A stretch of 64,000 bases of DNA, taken from NCBI GenBank assembly GCA_944989445.1, contig CALYLW010000318.1, positions 310,001-374,000 of the forward strand, given 5' to 3'. A model generated the notes under the pieces. It had not been told where the DNA came from and did not search any database. It was given only the letters and a program-made list of their open reading frames with translations. The stretch is from Ampullaceana balthica. Taxonomy: Eukaryota; Mollusca; Gastropoda; Lymnaeidae. The position numbers and the translations under genes were made by a program. Positions 10,192-21,999 of this stretch are shown piece after piece. Each line of letters starts with the position of its first letter. The stretch's first letter is position 1.

Positions 10192-10491
10192 CAGAGCTTC
10201 GCAAACTTTTTAAATGGCGGACGTCAGGAATTTTTCCATTGAACCAGGGACCAGTGAACTATTTTCACTGTACTGGCGTTTTAGCGTAATGTTATTTACT
10301 TTATTTCATTTGTTTCATTTTATGTGCTTATTAACGAAAAGTTTAAAAATTCTGTAGGGTAAGTATTAATAGTTGCTAACAAGGGATTATAATTATATTT
10401 TCTATGTCCTTACTTGATAACTTCTGCTGACCGGCAGCGGATAGCCCACGGACCCGCACCGGTCCGTGGACAACCACTTTGAGAAGCACTG
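10192..10491. mobile_element. hAT-like MITE, 300 bp
   Basis: Starts CAGAGCTTCGCAAACTTTTT and ends ACCACTTTGAGAAGCACTG. The right end reads CAGTGCTTCTCAAAGTGG in reverse, the classic animal hAT terminal style. Flanks GTTTAAAT and GTTTTAAAT give an 8-bp target duplication with one extra T. No coding capacity. Confidence 0.75.
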
Positions 10492-10551
10492 GTTTTAAAT
10501 CACATTAGATTTGCTTGATTTCAAAATAATACAGCGAAATAAATATAAATG

Positions 10552-10948
10552 TGGGGGTCACACATTTGTGACGATGTGTGACGAGAGGGAGGTGGGGTGT
10601 TACAGAACTGTGACGTCACATATAAAAAAAGACGTGAAACTTTAAATAAAAGTTCCACAAAATATTTGATTGCTTAAAACTTATTAAATGACGTTTTACA
10701 GGGCTTCACGCGTGTTACGATATTAGAATGCAGCCTTACACTAAATACATACTTAAGTGACAAAAAAGTGATTTTAAAAGTCCTCATTTTCAAATACAAA
10801 AAACGGCTTTTATTGGGGGGGGGGACGGCGCTACAAGCTATGTGACGTCATATTGGAGGGGGTATTAATTTTTTTGACGATGTGTGACTAGGGGGGAGGG
10901 GGTAAAAAATCTACCAAAGTCGCCTGACGCCATTTATGGATGGCCCCT
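10552..10948. mobile_element. CCGTCC-family MITE, left end truncated
   Basis: Right terminus ...CATTTATGGATGGCCCCT. The body carries the family hallmarks: TGTGACGATGTGTGACGAG, AACTTTAAATAAA, the ATATTAGAATGCAGCC core and a G-rich tract on each side. The outer left inverted repeat is missing. Compare the complete copy at 19489-19900. Confidence 0.7.
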
Positions 10949-11115
10949 AAAGCGCTGTATTAGACCCAAAGCTTGTTACACCCTCTTCTCAAAGTTACGC
11001 CACCACATATCTGTTTCACACTATTGAAATCTGTTCTTACTTTAATTTTTATCAAATCCTTTTAATAGCATTTTGTTAATCACAAATTTATTTATTTATA
11101 CATTATTTTTATATT

Positions 11116-11247
11116 GGTTTAACGAGGACATTAGTGAGACCAAGGACTGGGCACTGGATGCTGACGTCAAAGAATGACATGTTACCAGCCCAAGAGTAGA
11201 TATCCAAGTATTCACCAGGTAGATAAACAAGGTCTGGAGTGTTACTT
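11116..11247 (-). pseudogene. Coding-like fragment, family unknown
   Basis: The minus strand reads NTPDLVYLPGEYLDIYSW and then VSIQCPVLGLTNVLVKPI before a stop. The residue quality suggests real coding ancestry. An AG acceptor-like site precedes it, but no good donor follows. It could be an upstream exon of the unknown gene or a transposon relic. Confidence 0.3.
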
Positions 11248-11356
11248 ATGACATAATACATTTTAATTTTTGGCTTTAATCGAAATTAACGATTAATTAA
11301 TCGTTAATTTTTCAAAAGTTAACTATTAACTTTAAATTAATCGTTAACAGCCCTAC

Positions 11357-12130
<774 letters not shown>

Positions 12131-12629
12131 CTTCCACCTCAGATGCCTGCGCCGCATCCTAGACATCAAATGGCAAGAGAAAGTCCCCAACACAGAGGTC
12201 CTGGCTCAAGCAAGCATGAGTAGTATTGCAGCCATATTAAGCCAAAGACGTCTCCGTTGGCATGGACACGTCAAGAGGATGCAAAGTGGTCGCATACCCA
12301 AGGATGTGGTTTACAGCGAGCTGGCGACAGGGAAAAGGTCGGTTGGTCTGCCATGTCTCAGATACGTGGACATATGCAAGAGAGACCTGAAAGTAGCCAA
12401 CATTGATATACAAAACTGGGAAAACCTGGCAGAGGATAGGTCCATGTGGCGGGCTATATTGAAAGAAGGATCACTAAGAGCAGAGGAGCAAACTAGGGCA
12501 GAAGCAGTCGGGAAAAGAGCGAGGAGAAAGGCCAGGCAACACTGCCCCAATGCTTTCGTGTGTGTGTCATGCAGAAGAGACTGCCACTCAAGGATTGGTC
12601 TCATCAGCCACACCAAGAGCTTCAAATAA
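12131..12629 (+). pseudogene. LINE ORF2 C-terminal fragment
   Basis: The frame is open from the microsatellite edge: FHLRCLRRILDIKWQEKVP, then QRRLRWHGHVKRM, ELATGKRSVGLPCLRY, a conserved W/WR region, and a terminal C..C...H..H zinc-finger-like motif (CVSCRRDC...IGLISH). This is the 3' end of a non-LTR retrotransposon reverse transcriptase ORF of the kind common in molluscs. It is 5'-truncated with no polymerase core. The same family recurs on the minus strand at about 55035-55262. Confidence 0.85.
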
Positions 12630-12699
12630 TAAAGATAAATCTATCGTCTTTCGTAGACGGACAGATGCCATACAATATATATATGTGTATATATATATT

Positions 12700-13465
12700 G
12701 AACAATATAATTTGCAATTGTCACGCAAGTAGTGTCTGTCAGTCCTGACGCTACTAATTTTAGAAAGAAGGGAAAACCAAATTACTGCACCAATGCATCA
12801 AAAGGTGTGCAAATTATAGATGCGCTGTAAAAACAATATTATATGACGTCATTGTTTTCGCTCATATTTTAATTTTGGAAAAGGGATCAATGTAAAAAGA
12901 AGATTTGATGATGGTTAATTATAAAATCAAAAAACAAAGGGGGCGCCTTAGGTGCCCTACAGCCCCTATTATAAAATACTTTGTGTACATTTCAGAAAGT
13001 TTAATATTTCGTATTTATCACACAAGGACAAGTTAGTTGGGCTTTTGAAAAAGTCGGCAATTACTAGTCTATTAACTTGCTTTGTAAGTTTAATCGGAAC
13101 CGTCCCACTATTTGTTTATATTTTTTCACGTGCTCAGTTCACGCGTGGACGCCGACCGTCACTGTTCACACCCCCTACCGTCCCTGCGCCCAGTTTTAAA
13201 ACCAGGGGAGATAATTCTGTTTCAGTCTGTAAATGTCGCCTTTAAACATAATCAGTACTTTTAGTTATGTCTCATATATAAGGGATTTATAGTCAAAAGG
13301 TAAGCTGGCTTTGCACTTACTGTAAAATGCTTAGACTAAAAAGGAGAAAATTAGTGCATTTTTAATATAAGACTAGTTTTTAAAAAGTGTTTTTAATGTT
13401 GATTATTTATAAAATAAATAGATTTCAGCTGAAAACTTCCGTCATTTTTGACGGGTGATACGCTA

Positions 13466-13466
<1 letters not shown>
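12700..13466 (+). mobile_element. Helitron, non-autonomous (family with TGACGG hairpin)
   Basis: Ends TTCCGTCATTTTTGACGGGT, then GATACGCTAG followed by T. CCGTCA-TTTT-TGACGG forms a hairpin just before CTAG, which is the diagnostic Helitron 3' structure. The 5' part resembles the intact copy at 57128-57376 (AATTTGCAAT, TACTAATTTTAGAAAG, CAAATTACTGCACCAA). The exact 5' base is uncertain. A stretch at 13130-13290 comes from the AAATCCC-ended family. Confidence 0.65.
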
Positions 13467-13554
<88 letters not shown>

Positions 13555-13620
13555 TAATATATATATATTTAATATATATATATATATTATTACATATATA
13601 TGTATATATATATATGTAAG
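13467..13620. repeat. (AT)n microsatellite adjoining Helitron 3' end
   Basis: About 90 bp of pure AT followed by AT-rich imperfect repeats. Confidence 0.92.
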
Positions 13621-14105
13621 CAAGAAAGTGATTTATCCCCATGTCTGTCTGAAGGTTGTATTAGATTGGTGTGTTGTATTTCAAAGTTAGAAAATAATTC
13701 TTTATGTATTATTACTACTTTCCTCTTTGCTCTTTAATCTCTTTTGTTTCTAGTTTAGTGATTGAAATAATTATATTACTTTTGTCACAACTAATGAATA
13801 TGGCTGTTCTCTTTTAAAATCTGTTCAAATTCCCCTTTCATTTGGTAGATGGTTCTCAAACGGAAAATGTATACTGTAGAATATATTTTACAAATTTAAG
13901 GTAATATTTTAAAGTCTATCATTTTCTCACATTCACATAAGATTATTTTTAATTAACATGAGGATTACTTCATTACTTTAATAATAACTCCTAAAAACGT
14001 TACATCTTAGTTTGTATTAGCTGTTTCCCATGAATGAAAAACTTTGCAATTATTTTTATTATTCTTGGATATTCTTAGACAGTTGAAAACTTTTTGGGAT
14101 GAAAA
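13621..14105. other. AT-rich DNA, nothing recognised
   Basis: No supported feature. Confidence 0.4.
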
Positions 14106-14110
14106 ACACA

Positions 14111-14268
14111 TTCCCATTAGTTGCCCACTCCCATTAGTTGCCCACTCCCATTAGTTGCCCACTCCCATTAGTTGCCCACTCCCATTAGTTGCCCACTCCC
14201 ATTAGTTGCCCACTCCCATTAGTTGCCCACTCCCATTAGTTGCCCACTCACATTAGTTGCCCGCTTTG
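14111..14268. repeat. 17-bp minisatellite (TCCCATTAGTTGCCCAC)
   Basis: About nine near-identical copies, with only the last showing substitutions. It is highly homogeneous, so probably recent. Confidence 0.93.
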
Positions 14269-14269
14269 T

Positions 14270-16100
14270 AATTCATTTAGGTGTTTTTGTAAAACTTCGG
14301 TATCTTGTTCTATCTATTGGTCCTGATGAGGTGCTGTGAGTAAATCATTAAAGTAAATCAGAAAGACTAAGTGGCCTTGGTCGCTCATAAGATTACTTTA
14401 TTGGTGCTGATTTAAATCAATTAAATTTTACGGTTCACCGACAAAACGGCCCCGACAATTGGGCTCCGACATAACGGCCCCAACAAAACGGCCCTGGACT
14501 AATAGATGGACTAATAGTAAAATGTACAATCAAATATTATATTCGTATTTTTACTCACCTATTCAGTGTCAGTTTTCGCTCACAATAAACAATAATAATA
14601 ACATCACAAGAGTGAATTTAATAGCCTTTACGCGAAGTGGTACCAATCACGGTTGTATTTTGACAAGAAACAATATAATAACATCACAAGAAATAATTTT
14701 ACGATTTTACCACTTTTTTTAAAGGGTGAAAAAGTTGAAAACAGCTTAAAATGCAAAAAAATAAATAAATTTTTTTGTTAAATAATTTTATCAAAATTGT
14801 CTCGGGCTATTTTGAACGGAGCCGTTACGCTCTCCGCCATTAAGAGATCTTGTGTTCACTGGTGTTAGGGAACAGAGATGCCATAGAGTTTAAGTGTTGT
14901 TTTTTTTATTCATCTAGAAAGGCCTTATAATGTTGTATCTAGTCAATTGTTATTATCTTTTCGCAAGTTGCCTATTAGGGCAATTAATTGACTTTCAAAG
15001 GTGTGTTTTTTTCTTCTAAAGCTGACGTTATCTTCATCACATAACATACTTGGGTTATTTATAGACCATTTAAAGTCAGTACATCAGTAAGTGAATAAAA
15101 AAAAGTATTGAGGGTAAAAATATATGTACGTATAAGAGACCAGTGTAATGTTGTTCTTTTGCGAGAAATAAAATAAGAATCAAATAAGCCAAATGGAATA
15201 CACAACTTACATATTTTATACTCAGATCTGCCCAACATTAATTACACACTTACATATTTCATACTCACATCTGCCCACCATTAATTACACACTTACATAT
15301 TTTATACTCCGCAACGCTGACACCTTGTTCTTGTAAGTCACGTGACAGGTGATCTAGTGGGTCATCACAATCAGTTGTCTCACAGCGAGGTATATGGAGT
15401 CTTGCCCTCAACATTTTATTTCGCCTAAAATTAAACTTTTTGTGAACGTAATCGGATTTTGTCAGTCATTTCTAAGTAAAGAAAATTAACCGCTAAGCCG
15501 TTAGCGAACCTCTCCCATAAGGCGATGATAATATAAAGTTCAACACTTGGACGAAGTTTTGGATATTCCCAATGGATATTTTCGTCTATATATCTCTTAA
15601 AAGTTGCAAAGCTTTAGAAATCTAACTATAACTGTCAGCTGTCTAAATGAACACCAGCAAACAACATGAAGTCAGAAAGGTTAACGTTTGGGGTACAGGT
15701 TTCGAGTGTCGAGTAGTTACTACACACACTGAGATAACGTGATCTAGGAACACCTTACTTTGTATTTTTGATAAAAATATTCATGTCTTCTTTTGTAAAA
15801 TTTGATTAGTAAGACATCTAGGAAAGATTTTTACTTTAATTGAGTTTCTTCTTCAAAAACATGTTTTTCAGTTTCTACGTTTTTATTAGCCAGGAGAGCA
15901 AACTAAAGCTTTTAAAAAAAATAGTTAAGCAATAAAAAGGTTTTTTTTATATATGAAACTAAAGACTAATAAATTTATGATAAAATGATAATTTTAATTT
16001 CCTTATCCGCCTTAAGCACTCCCACTCCCACCCCCCCCCCTCGACATTAGAGCTGACCGGAATGCTGAACGTAGCTGGTAACAATTGAGCTTGAACTTGA
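14270..16100. other. AT-rich intergenic DNA
   Basis: Contains a short repeat of ACGGCCCCGACA type motifs (about 14430-14500) and a duplicated block with TTACATATTTTATACTC (about 15205-15310). No coding block was supported. Confidence 0.4.
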
Positions 16101-16105
16101 CATAA

Positions 16106-16560
16106 GTTGAGATACTAACTCCTTCCTATACATTCGTTTCTTAGTCTTGGTTGAGATACTAACTCCTTCCTATACATTCGTTTCTTAGTCTTGGTTGAGA
16201 TACTAACTCCTTCCTATACATTCGTTTCTTAGTCTTGGTTGAGATACTAACTCCTTCCTATACATTCGTTTCTTAGTCTTGGTTGAGATACTAACTCCTT
16301 CCTATACATTCGTTTCTTAGTCTTGGTTGAGATACTAACTCCTTCCTATACATTCGTTTCTTAGTCTTGGTTGAGATACTAACTCCTTCCTATACATTCG
16401 TTTCTTAGTCTTGGTTGAGATACTAACTCCTTCCTATACATTCGTTTCTTAGTCTTGGTTGAGATACTAACTCCTTCCTATACATTCGTTTCTTAGTCTT
16501 GGTTGAGATACTAACTCCTTCCTATACATTCGTTTCTTAGTCTTGTTTGAGATACAAACT
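16106..16560. repeat. 44-bp minisatellite, ten near-identical units
   Basis: Unit begins GTTGAGATACTAACTCCTTC and ends TTCTTAGTCTTG. The units are identical as far as I can read until the last, which degenerates. Diverged single copies of TAATACTAACTCCTTA continue to about 16680. Confidence 0.95.
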
Positions 16561-16689
16561 CATTTATATTAGCCACATTCCTAAAATGTACTTTTCTCTA
16601 ACTAAGTTTTAATACTAACTCCTTAGCTACAATCATATAAATTAGTTTTCTCTAAGTTGAAATATTAACTCCTTAAATAACATTCTAGC

Positions 16690-17309
16690 AAGTAGCTCCC
16701 ATTGAAACTATTAAAATTTATATATATGCTATTCTATTTGAAGTGTAAGAAATTTTTAGCAACAACTTTAAAATGCTTACCTTTTTTTTAATAATACTAA
16801 TTTAAAGACAATGCCGAATACCCCCAACAACAGCCACAATAATGTCTAATCACATTTTGACATAGAATTCATGTTAAAACAGTTGTTAGAGGTTGCACAT
16901 TACTTTCCAAAAGTTGAAACAATTTTGGACAGAAATGAAGTACAAACTGAATTTTTTATATTGTAGAGAGTATACAATTTTGGGTTTTAACGTTTTTATT
17001 TTTGGGGGAAAAATCCCCTATTATATATGGGAATTGCCGAAAAGTGTGTCAGTGAAAAAAATAGGTCATTAAAGACACACACTCTAGTTCAAGAGTAAAC
17101 AAACGATTTGTTCACTTCAAGTTGTGCCGTCCATCAGACAAACTTAAGGCCTGTAACATATGGTATTCAGGGTTCACCGCCCATCCCTGTGTGATCTTTG
17201 GTGCAGAAACGGGTTATTTCTGTAAACTAAATTTGTTATATATGAATTGAGAGTAGGAATGAGCAATTTTGAATTGACTCCTCACTCGTAACACAACAAC
17301 TTTTCTCAT
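16690..17309. other. AT-rich DNA, nothing recognised
   Basis: No supported feature before the hAT element. Confidence 0.35.
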
Positions 17310-18099
17310 ATCCCTCCCAGTGGCGTAGCTAGAGGGGGGGTGGGGGTGGTCCGCCCCGGGCGGCACTCATTTAGGGGCGGCATTTGTGGGCATTTGGAAA
17401 GTACAACCATTTCCGACAACCGCCCCTTTTCTTTTGAAGGGGGAAAACCAAGGTGAAACAAAAATATTCGTAATTTCGCGTCTTAATTAACGGTCCCACA
17501 TTTGTTTGATTATATAGTGGATATTATAACTAACGCAAAACCGTTCAAAAAATTTTTAATCGCTCAAAAAACGTATCCATTTGTTTGGAAAACTAATCGG
17601 TATAGTCACAGATGACGCTTTTATAAGAAAACTACCCCCAAAAAAAAATCACCGCTGGGCCGAAAAATGTGTGCTATTAATATCGCCACGACAGTTTTTA
17701 CGTGGAATTTCGACATTCGCAGAATGATGCACGAACAAGCACCTACCTACAAGGCATGGTGGTTCAAATATTGAGTTTAACTTGCAAGTAGTAATTTATA
17801 TTACCGTTTCAGTTTTCAGTAAATTATTGTAAGGTAAATTATTAAAAATAAATTTATTTTGTTTTTATTGCATTAAAGTAGCACAAATAATTTGTGTTTT
17901 TCATTAAAATACGGTTATTTATTAAGCATGTTACGCCTATCCAATTAAAGTAATAGTAATGTGTAAATAATTTTGAATTCGTCTATTTTTTGGAAAATTA
18001 TTAAGATTTATGACAAGAATATGTAAATATTCAAATTTCTCTGTTAATCAACACCACAATAGGCATAATAATTTCGAAAAAGACATACTTTAAACTTTC

Positions 18100-18955
18100 A
18101 AGAGTCTTGGAAAAATTGACATCTGAAGAAGTAACTAGGAAAACGAGATCAGATGCTGGAATTTTACTCAATTCAATGCAATCTTTTTCTCTTCTATGTT
18201 ATCTCAATTTATGGGAACCCGTCATTTTTATAAAAATTAATGCAAAGCCATTGCATGTAACAAAGAGATGTGCTAATACAAAATGCTGTTATATCAGCCA
18301 AACAATTTGTGAAGAGATGGAGATATCAACTGAACGCCTAGTTAGAAGGAGAAAAATATGAGTAGGGAAAATTCAGAAGACGTGGTTCTATCTTTAGAAC
18401 AAGAAGTACAACGAGAAATGTTTTTATCCATGGATGGAATTATAAAATAAAATAAAATAAAGCTTTGATGAGTTGCATGTCCTTGCAAGAAAATATTCGT
18501 ATATAATACCATGTAACCTACTAAATGAAACATTTGAAGATCAAATAAATTACTTTATTGACATTGACTGTTCAATGATGGAAAGAAAAAGGATCCAGGT
18601 TTTTATGGCTGTACCTACACTACTACAAGAAGAGGCATTATGTTAGAAGAAACGGGGGTAAAAGGCACCCTTGATCTATCAAAATTTATTCAACAGTATA
18701 GATTGGAAAATTCTGTACCCAACATTGTAATTTTGCTATGAATTTTTTCAACTATTGCTATCAGTGTCGCTAGTTGTGAAAGGAGCTTCTCCAAACTGAA
18801 GTTGATAAAAAAAATTATCTTCGTTCCACAATGAGCGATTAAAGACAACAAAATCTTGCAATACTGTCCATAGAACATGATATTACAAAGAATTTTAATT
18901 TTGATAGCATAATACACGATTTTTCTATTATGAAAGTTAGGAAAATAAATGTATA
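18100..18955 (+). pseudogene. hAT transposase, ZMYM1-like group, broken
   Basis: The first block reads EEVTRKTRSDAGILLNSMQS, typical of the hAT-derived ZMYM1-like group. A later block about 18755-18900, read across frames, gives SVASCERSFSKLKLIK and then an RSTMSDERL-like and LSIEHDITKNFNFD region, which is the C-terminal dimerisation signature. Several frameshifts and stops separate the blocks. The N-terminal zinc finger is not recognisable. It is inactive. Confidence 0.85.
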
Positions 18956-18977
18956 AATATGTTTACATACTAATGTA

Positions 18978-19138
18978 CAGAGGCGTAACTGGGTTTTTGA
19001 CGCCCTTGGCTAATTTATTTTTGGCGCCTTTTAATTAAATAAAAATTTAAAATTAGAGATTTAGCGGATCCTTTTTGAACTGGCGCAGGCCGGCGCCCTT
19101 GGCAACTGCCCCAATGCCAAGCCGTTGTTACGCCACTG
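18978..19138. mobile_element. 161-bp hAT MITE nested in the larger hAT
   Basis: Starts CAGAGGCGTAACTGGG and ends GTTACGCCACTG. It is flanked by a perfect 8-bp duplication, CTAATGTA. Its end sequence matches a solo end near 21800-21860. Confidence 0.92.
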
Positions 19139-19488
19139 CTAATGTATACAATTTCTTTGTTTGTAAAGGAAAAATATATTTATTTATAAATACAAAATAA
19201 AAGAATAGTAATTGGTAATGTTTTTTTTTGTTTTGGTGTAAATTTTGGAATATATTTTGTCTCATGGGTGGACTGCGACCTCAGTAACTTTCTTGTGGCC
19301 TTTAAAAAAAGTATCTTGTATTTTTATAAATGTGTATTTATAGGTATATAATCTTATGCGGCCTCTTTTATTACTGCTTACATAAATATGGCATGCAATG
19401 GTAAACATGTTCCCCACCTTTACTTCGTTTCAATTACAATTATTTATTCATGTTTATTAATTTAAAAAAACCATAATACATCGACTAA

Positions 19489-19900
19489 GTGGCCGTCCAT
19501 AAATGAAGCACGCTATTTTGGCTGATTTTTCACTCGTCACACGTCGTCACAAAAACTTTGACCCCTTCTTCAATAAGACGTAATAAAGCTTTGACCCCCC
19601 ACCCCCAATAAAAGCCGTATTTTGTGTTTGAAAATGAGCATGTTTCAAATTAAATTTTTGCCATTTAATTATGTTTTTAGTGTAGCGCTGCATTCTAATA
19701 TCGGTAACACGCGATTTACATAAACGTCATTAAATAAAGTGTCATTAATCAAATATTTAAGTGGAAATTTATTTAAAGTTGCGCGATTTGACGCGACGTC
19801 ACATTTCTTAAACACCCCCACCCTCGTCACACATCGTTACAAACGTATGTGACTCCCTCCCACCCCCCAAGGTGCGTGACGTCATTTATGGACGGCCCCT
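19489..19900. mobile_element. CCGTCC-family MITE, complete reference copy
   Basis: About 412 bp with inverted ends of the form GGGGCCGTCCATAAATGACG (left end GTGGCCGTCCATAAATGA). The interior is symmetric: CTCGTCACACGTCGTCAC near the left, CTCGTCACACATCGTTAC near the right. Other copies are flanked by TA, so a TA target site is possible. No coding capacity. I do not assign a superfamily. Confidence 0.85.
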
Positions 19901-20084
19901 AAAAAGGGCGGCAAATTGGAGACCGCCCCGGGCGGCAAAAGTTCTAGCTACGCCACTGATCCCTCCCCTCCCGCACTTTACACTCTCCACAGTGGGATGG
20001 GGGGAGTAAGATTTTTCTTTTTAAAAAGAGTCACAGCATGCAGCAAAGGGACGCGAATTAGTTGCCACTTACCACTCCTTTTTT

Positions 20085-20605
20085 AAATCTTTTATATTAA
20101 CTTCACCGCCGTCTCTCTCTGTCGTTCTGTCGTCATCTCTCTCTCTCTCTCTGTCTGTCTTGGGCGGGCGGAAAAAACAAAAGTAAAAAATGACCCACTT
20201 CCCGTGATCCGATTGAGCTGAAATTTGGCACACGGACCCGTCTCACCTAACAATACATCGAATCAAAATTTCAGATCGATCGAACTTATCGTAATTAAAT
20301 TAATGCATTTATAGTTTATCTCTATACTAGGTATGTAATTCAATTTCAGTTTGTTATTGGTTTTTTTCACGTGATTGTTCAGTCACGCGTTGACGCGACC
20401 CATCGAAGAACCGGCGTGCTTTTGTTTACATTTTACGTGTCACGCTGAGCTCGGTCCAGCGATCGGTGACCAGACTTTTCCCCTCTCCCCCCCCCCTCCC
20501 CTGGGTTATGAAGGCAAGTTGAGTTAAGACAGATTCAGTCTGTAAATGTTTGTCGCGTTTGAAAATAACCAATACTGTTAGTTATGTCTCATATATAAGG
20601 AATTT
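20085..20605. mobile_element. AAATCCC-ended repeat, copy 1
   Basis: Starts AAATCTTTTATATTAACTTC and ends TCATATATAAGGAATTT, so the ends form an imperfect inverted repeat. Shared core: GAGCTGAAATTTGGCACACG and CAGATCGATCGAAC. A CT-rich microsatellite lies near the start. Confidence 0.75.
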
Positions 20606-20784
20606 ATAGTCAAAAACTTTGTTTTTACTGGTTTGTTTTATTCTTGTCTTTGTCATTTTTTGTACTTGCAAGGGTCGGTTAATCCCTCGTGGAATGCACT
20701 AAGATAAGATTTTACGTCCATTTACGTGTCTCTTCGGAACACGTGTTCTAAAATCTCACTCCAGAATAATAACCCAAACGCTTT

Positions 20785-21410
20785 GAAAAATTCGACTAAG
20801 AGAGGTTGAAAGCCAAAAATCTTGGAGTTACGGAGATCTAAAATACATTAGTCTTATGGAATTTGGTCGGGACCTAACAATTAATTCAATATAGGGAGGT
20901 TTTCGAATTAGGGAAGTTCGACTTAGCGAGGTCCGACTGTATTTCACTTTTATCCTCGATAACAAAAAAGTGAATAATTAATTATATTTAAATATATTTC
21001 ATTGAAACCATATTTATTATGGTTGTGGCCTTTGCGGGGCTTCTTATCATACAAATGTCAATATGATTGTACAGTCTTTCTTTTAAAAAGAAAAATCCTA
21101 CTATCATCATCCCACTTTTGAGGGACTAAAATGGGAGAGAGGAGGGAAGGTGTCTCCTCTCTTGGGCTTGTGTCGGTATGTCAAAACAAGTTGGCTCCTT
21201 TCATATGAAACATCACCGCCCCTCTTTCCTGTCAAGCCTACTAGTCGCTATGGCTGTTTCTCTCTCCCCCCCTACCCCCTTTCTCAATATCAACATTGTC
21301 CTTGATTAATCTGCGCCTATTACGCCAGTTTCCCTAACTCGAAAACTACGTAAGTCAAATCTTTTTTTTGAGTAAAGAGTTGGACTTAGAAAGGTCAGAC
21401 TGTATTAGGA
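20785..21410. mobile_element. Tigger/pogo-like terminal fragments (two)
   Basis: Two ends, GACTTAGCGAGGTCCGACTGTA (about 20919-20940) and GACTTAGAAAGGTCAGACTGTA (about 21385-21406), preceded by TTCGAATTAGGGAAGTTCG or CCCTAACTCGAAAAC. They resemble pogo/Tigger termini (CAGTCGGACCTCGC read in reverse). Both face the same way, so they are two separate relics. The transposase was not seen. Confidence 0.5.
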
Positions 21411-21995
21411 ACACGCTAATACGCCAGCTAACTGAAGTGCTGAGCTGTAGTCGGTGGAGTGTTATTTAAATTTACTTTTAATTGTGAGTTTCTATCGTTA
21501 TGTATGGGATAATGAGTATGATACATTGACACTATTGTTTTTATTTATAATACATGTTACTTCAAGTTTTCCTGTATTCTTTATTAACGTAACGATATCC
21601 CGTTTTATCCACCAATTTATTTGGTATTATTTAGTAAGTAATAAACTGCAAATTAGTATTTTTCCTGTCTTTTGCATTTTTTATATTCACGTTGTATGAC
21701 TGTCACTGTCAGACTACGTAATTATTGTGATAAATAAAATAAGAGAAATTCAATAATTTTTACTAACAAATGAAAAATGGCAAAGCTGAAACTTGTCAAT
21801 TTATCATGCGCGCCAAAAATAAATTAGCCAAGGTTGCCAAAAACCTTGTTACGCCTCTGATATCAGATGCTGATGATACCTAATGGAAAACTAAATCAAT
21901 ATATGTTTGGCTTGAGGTGTCGTACTTAAAACCCCGGCAAATATGAGGGCAACTGTAATATTTAAGACTAAATATTACAGGGTATCACATAGCTC
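21410..21995. other. AT-rich DNA with a hAT end
   Basis: At 21785-21860 the sequence CCAAAAACCTTGTTACGCCTCTG is the end of the same hAT family as 18978-19138. The rest holds nothing recognised. Confidence 0.45.
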
Positions 21996-21999
21996 AGCT

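Larger units (their letters stand above)
17318..19958 (+). mobile_element. hAT element with perfect 8-bp target duplication and two nested MITEs
   Basis: Termini CAGTGGCGTAGCTAG and CTAGCTACGCCACTG are 15-bp perfect inverted repeats. The flanks ATCCCTCC (17310-17317) and ATCCCTCC (19959-19966) are a perfect 8-bp duplication. Subterminal CCGCCCCGGGCGGCA occurs at both ends. Inside, on the plus strand, lies a decayed transposase. MITEs at 18978-19138 and 19489-19900 inserted later. Confidence 0.93.

Noticed and set aside
14111..16560. CRISPR-like regular repeats
   Set aside because: Units are head to tail with no unique spacers, and the genome is eukaryotic.
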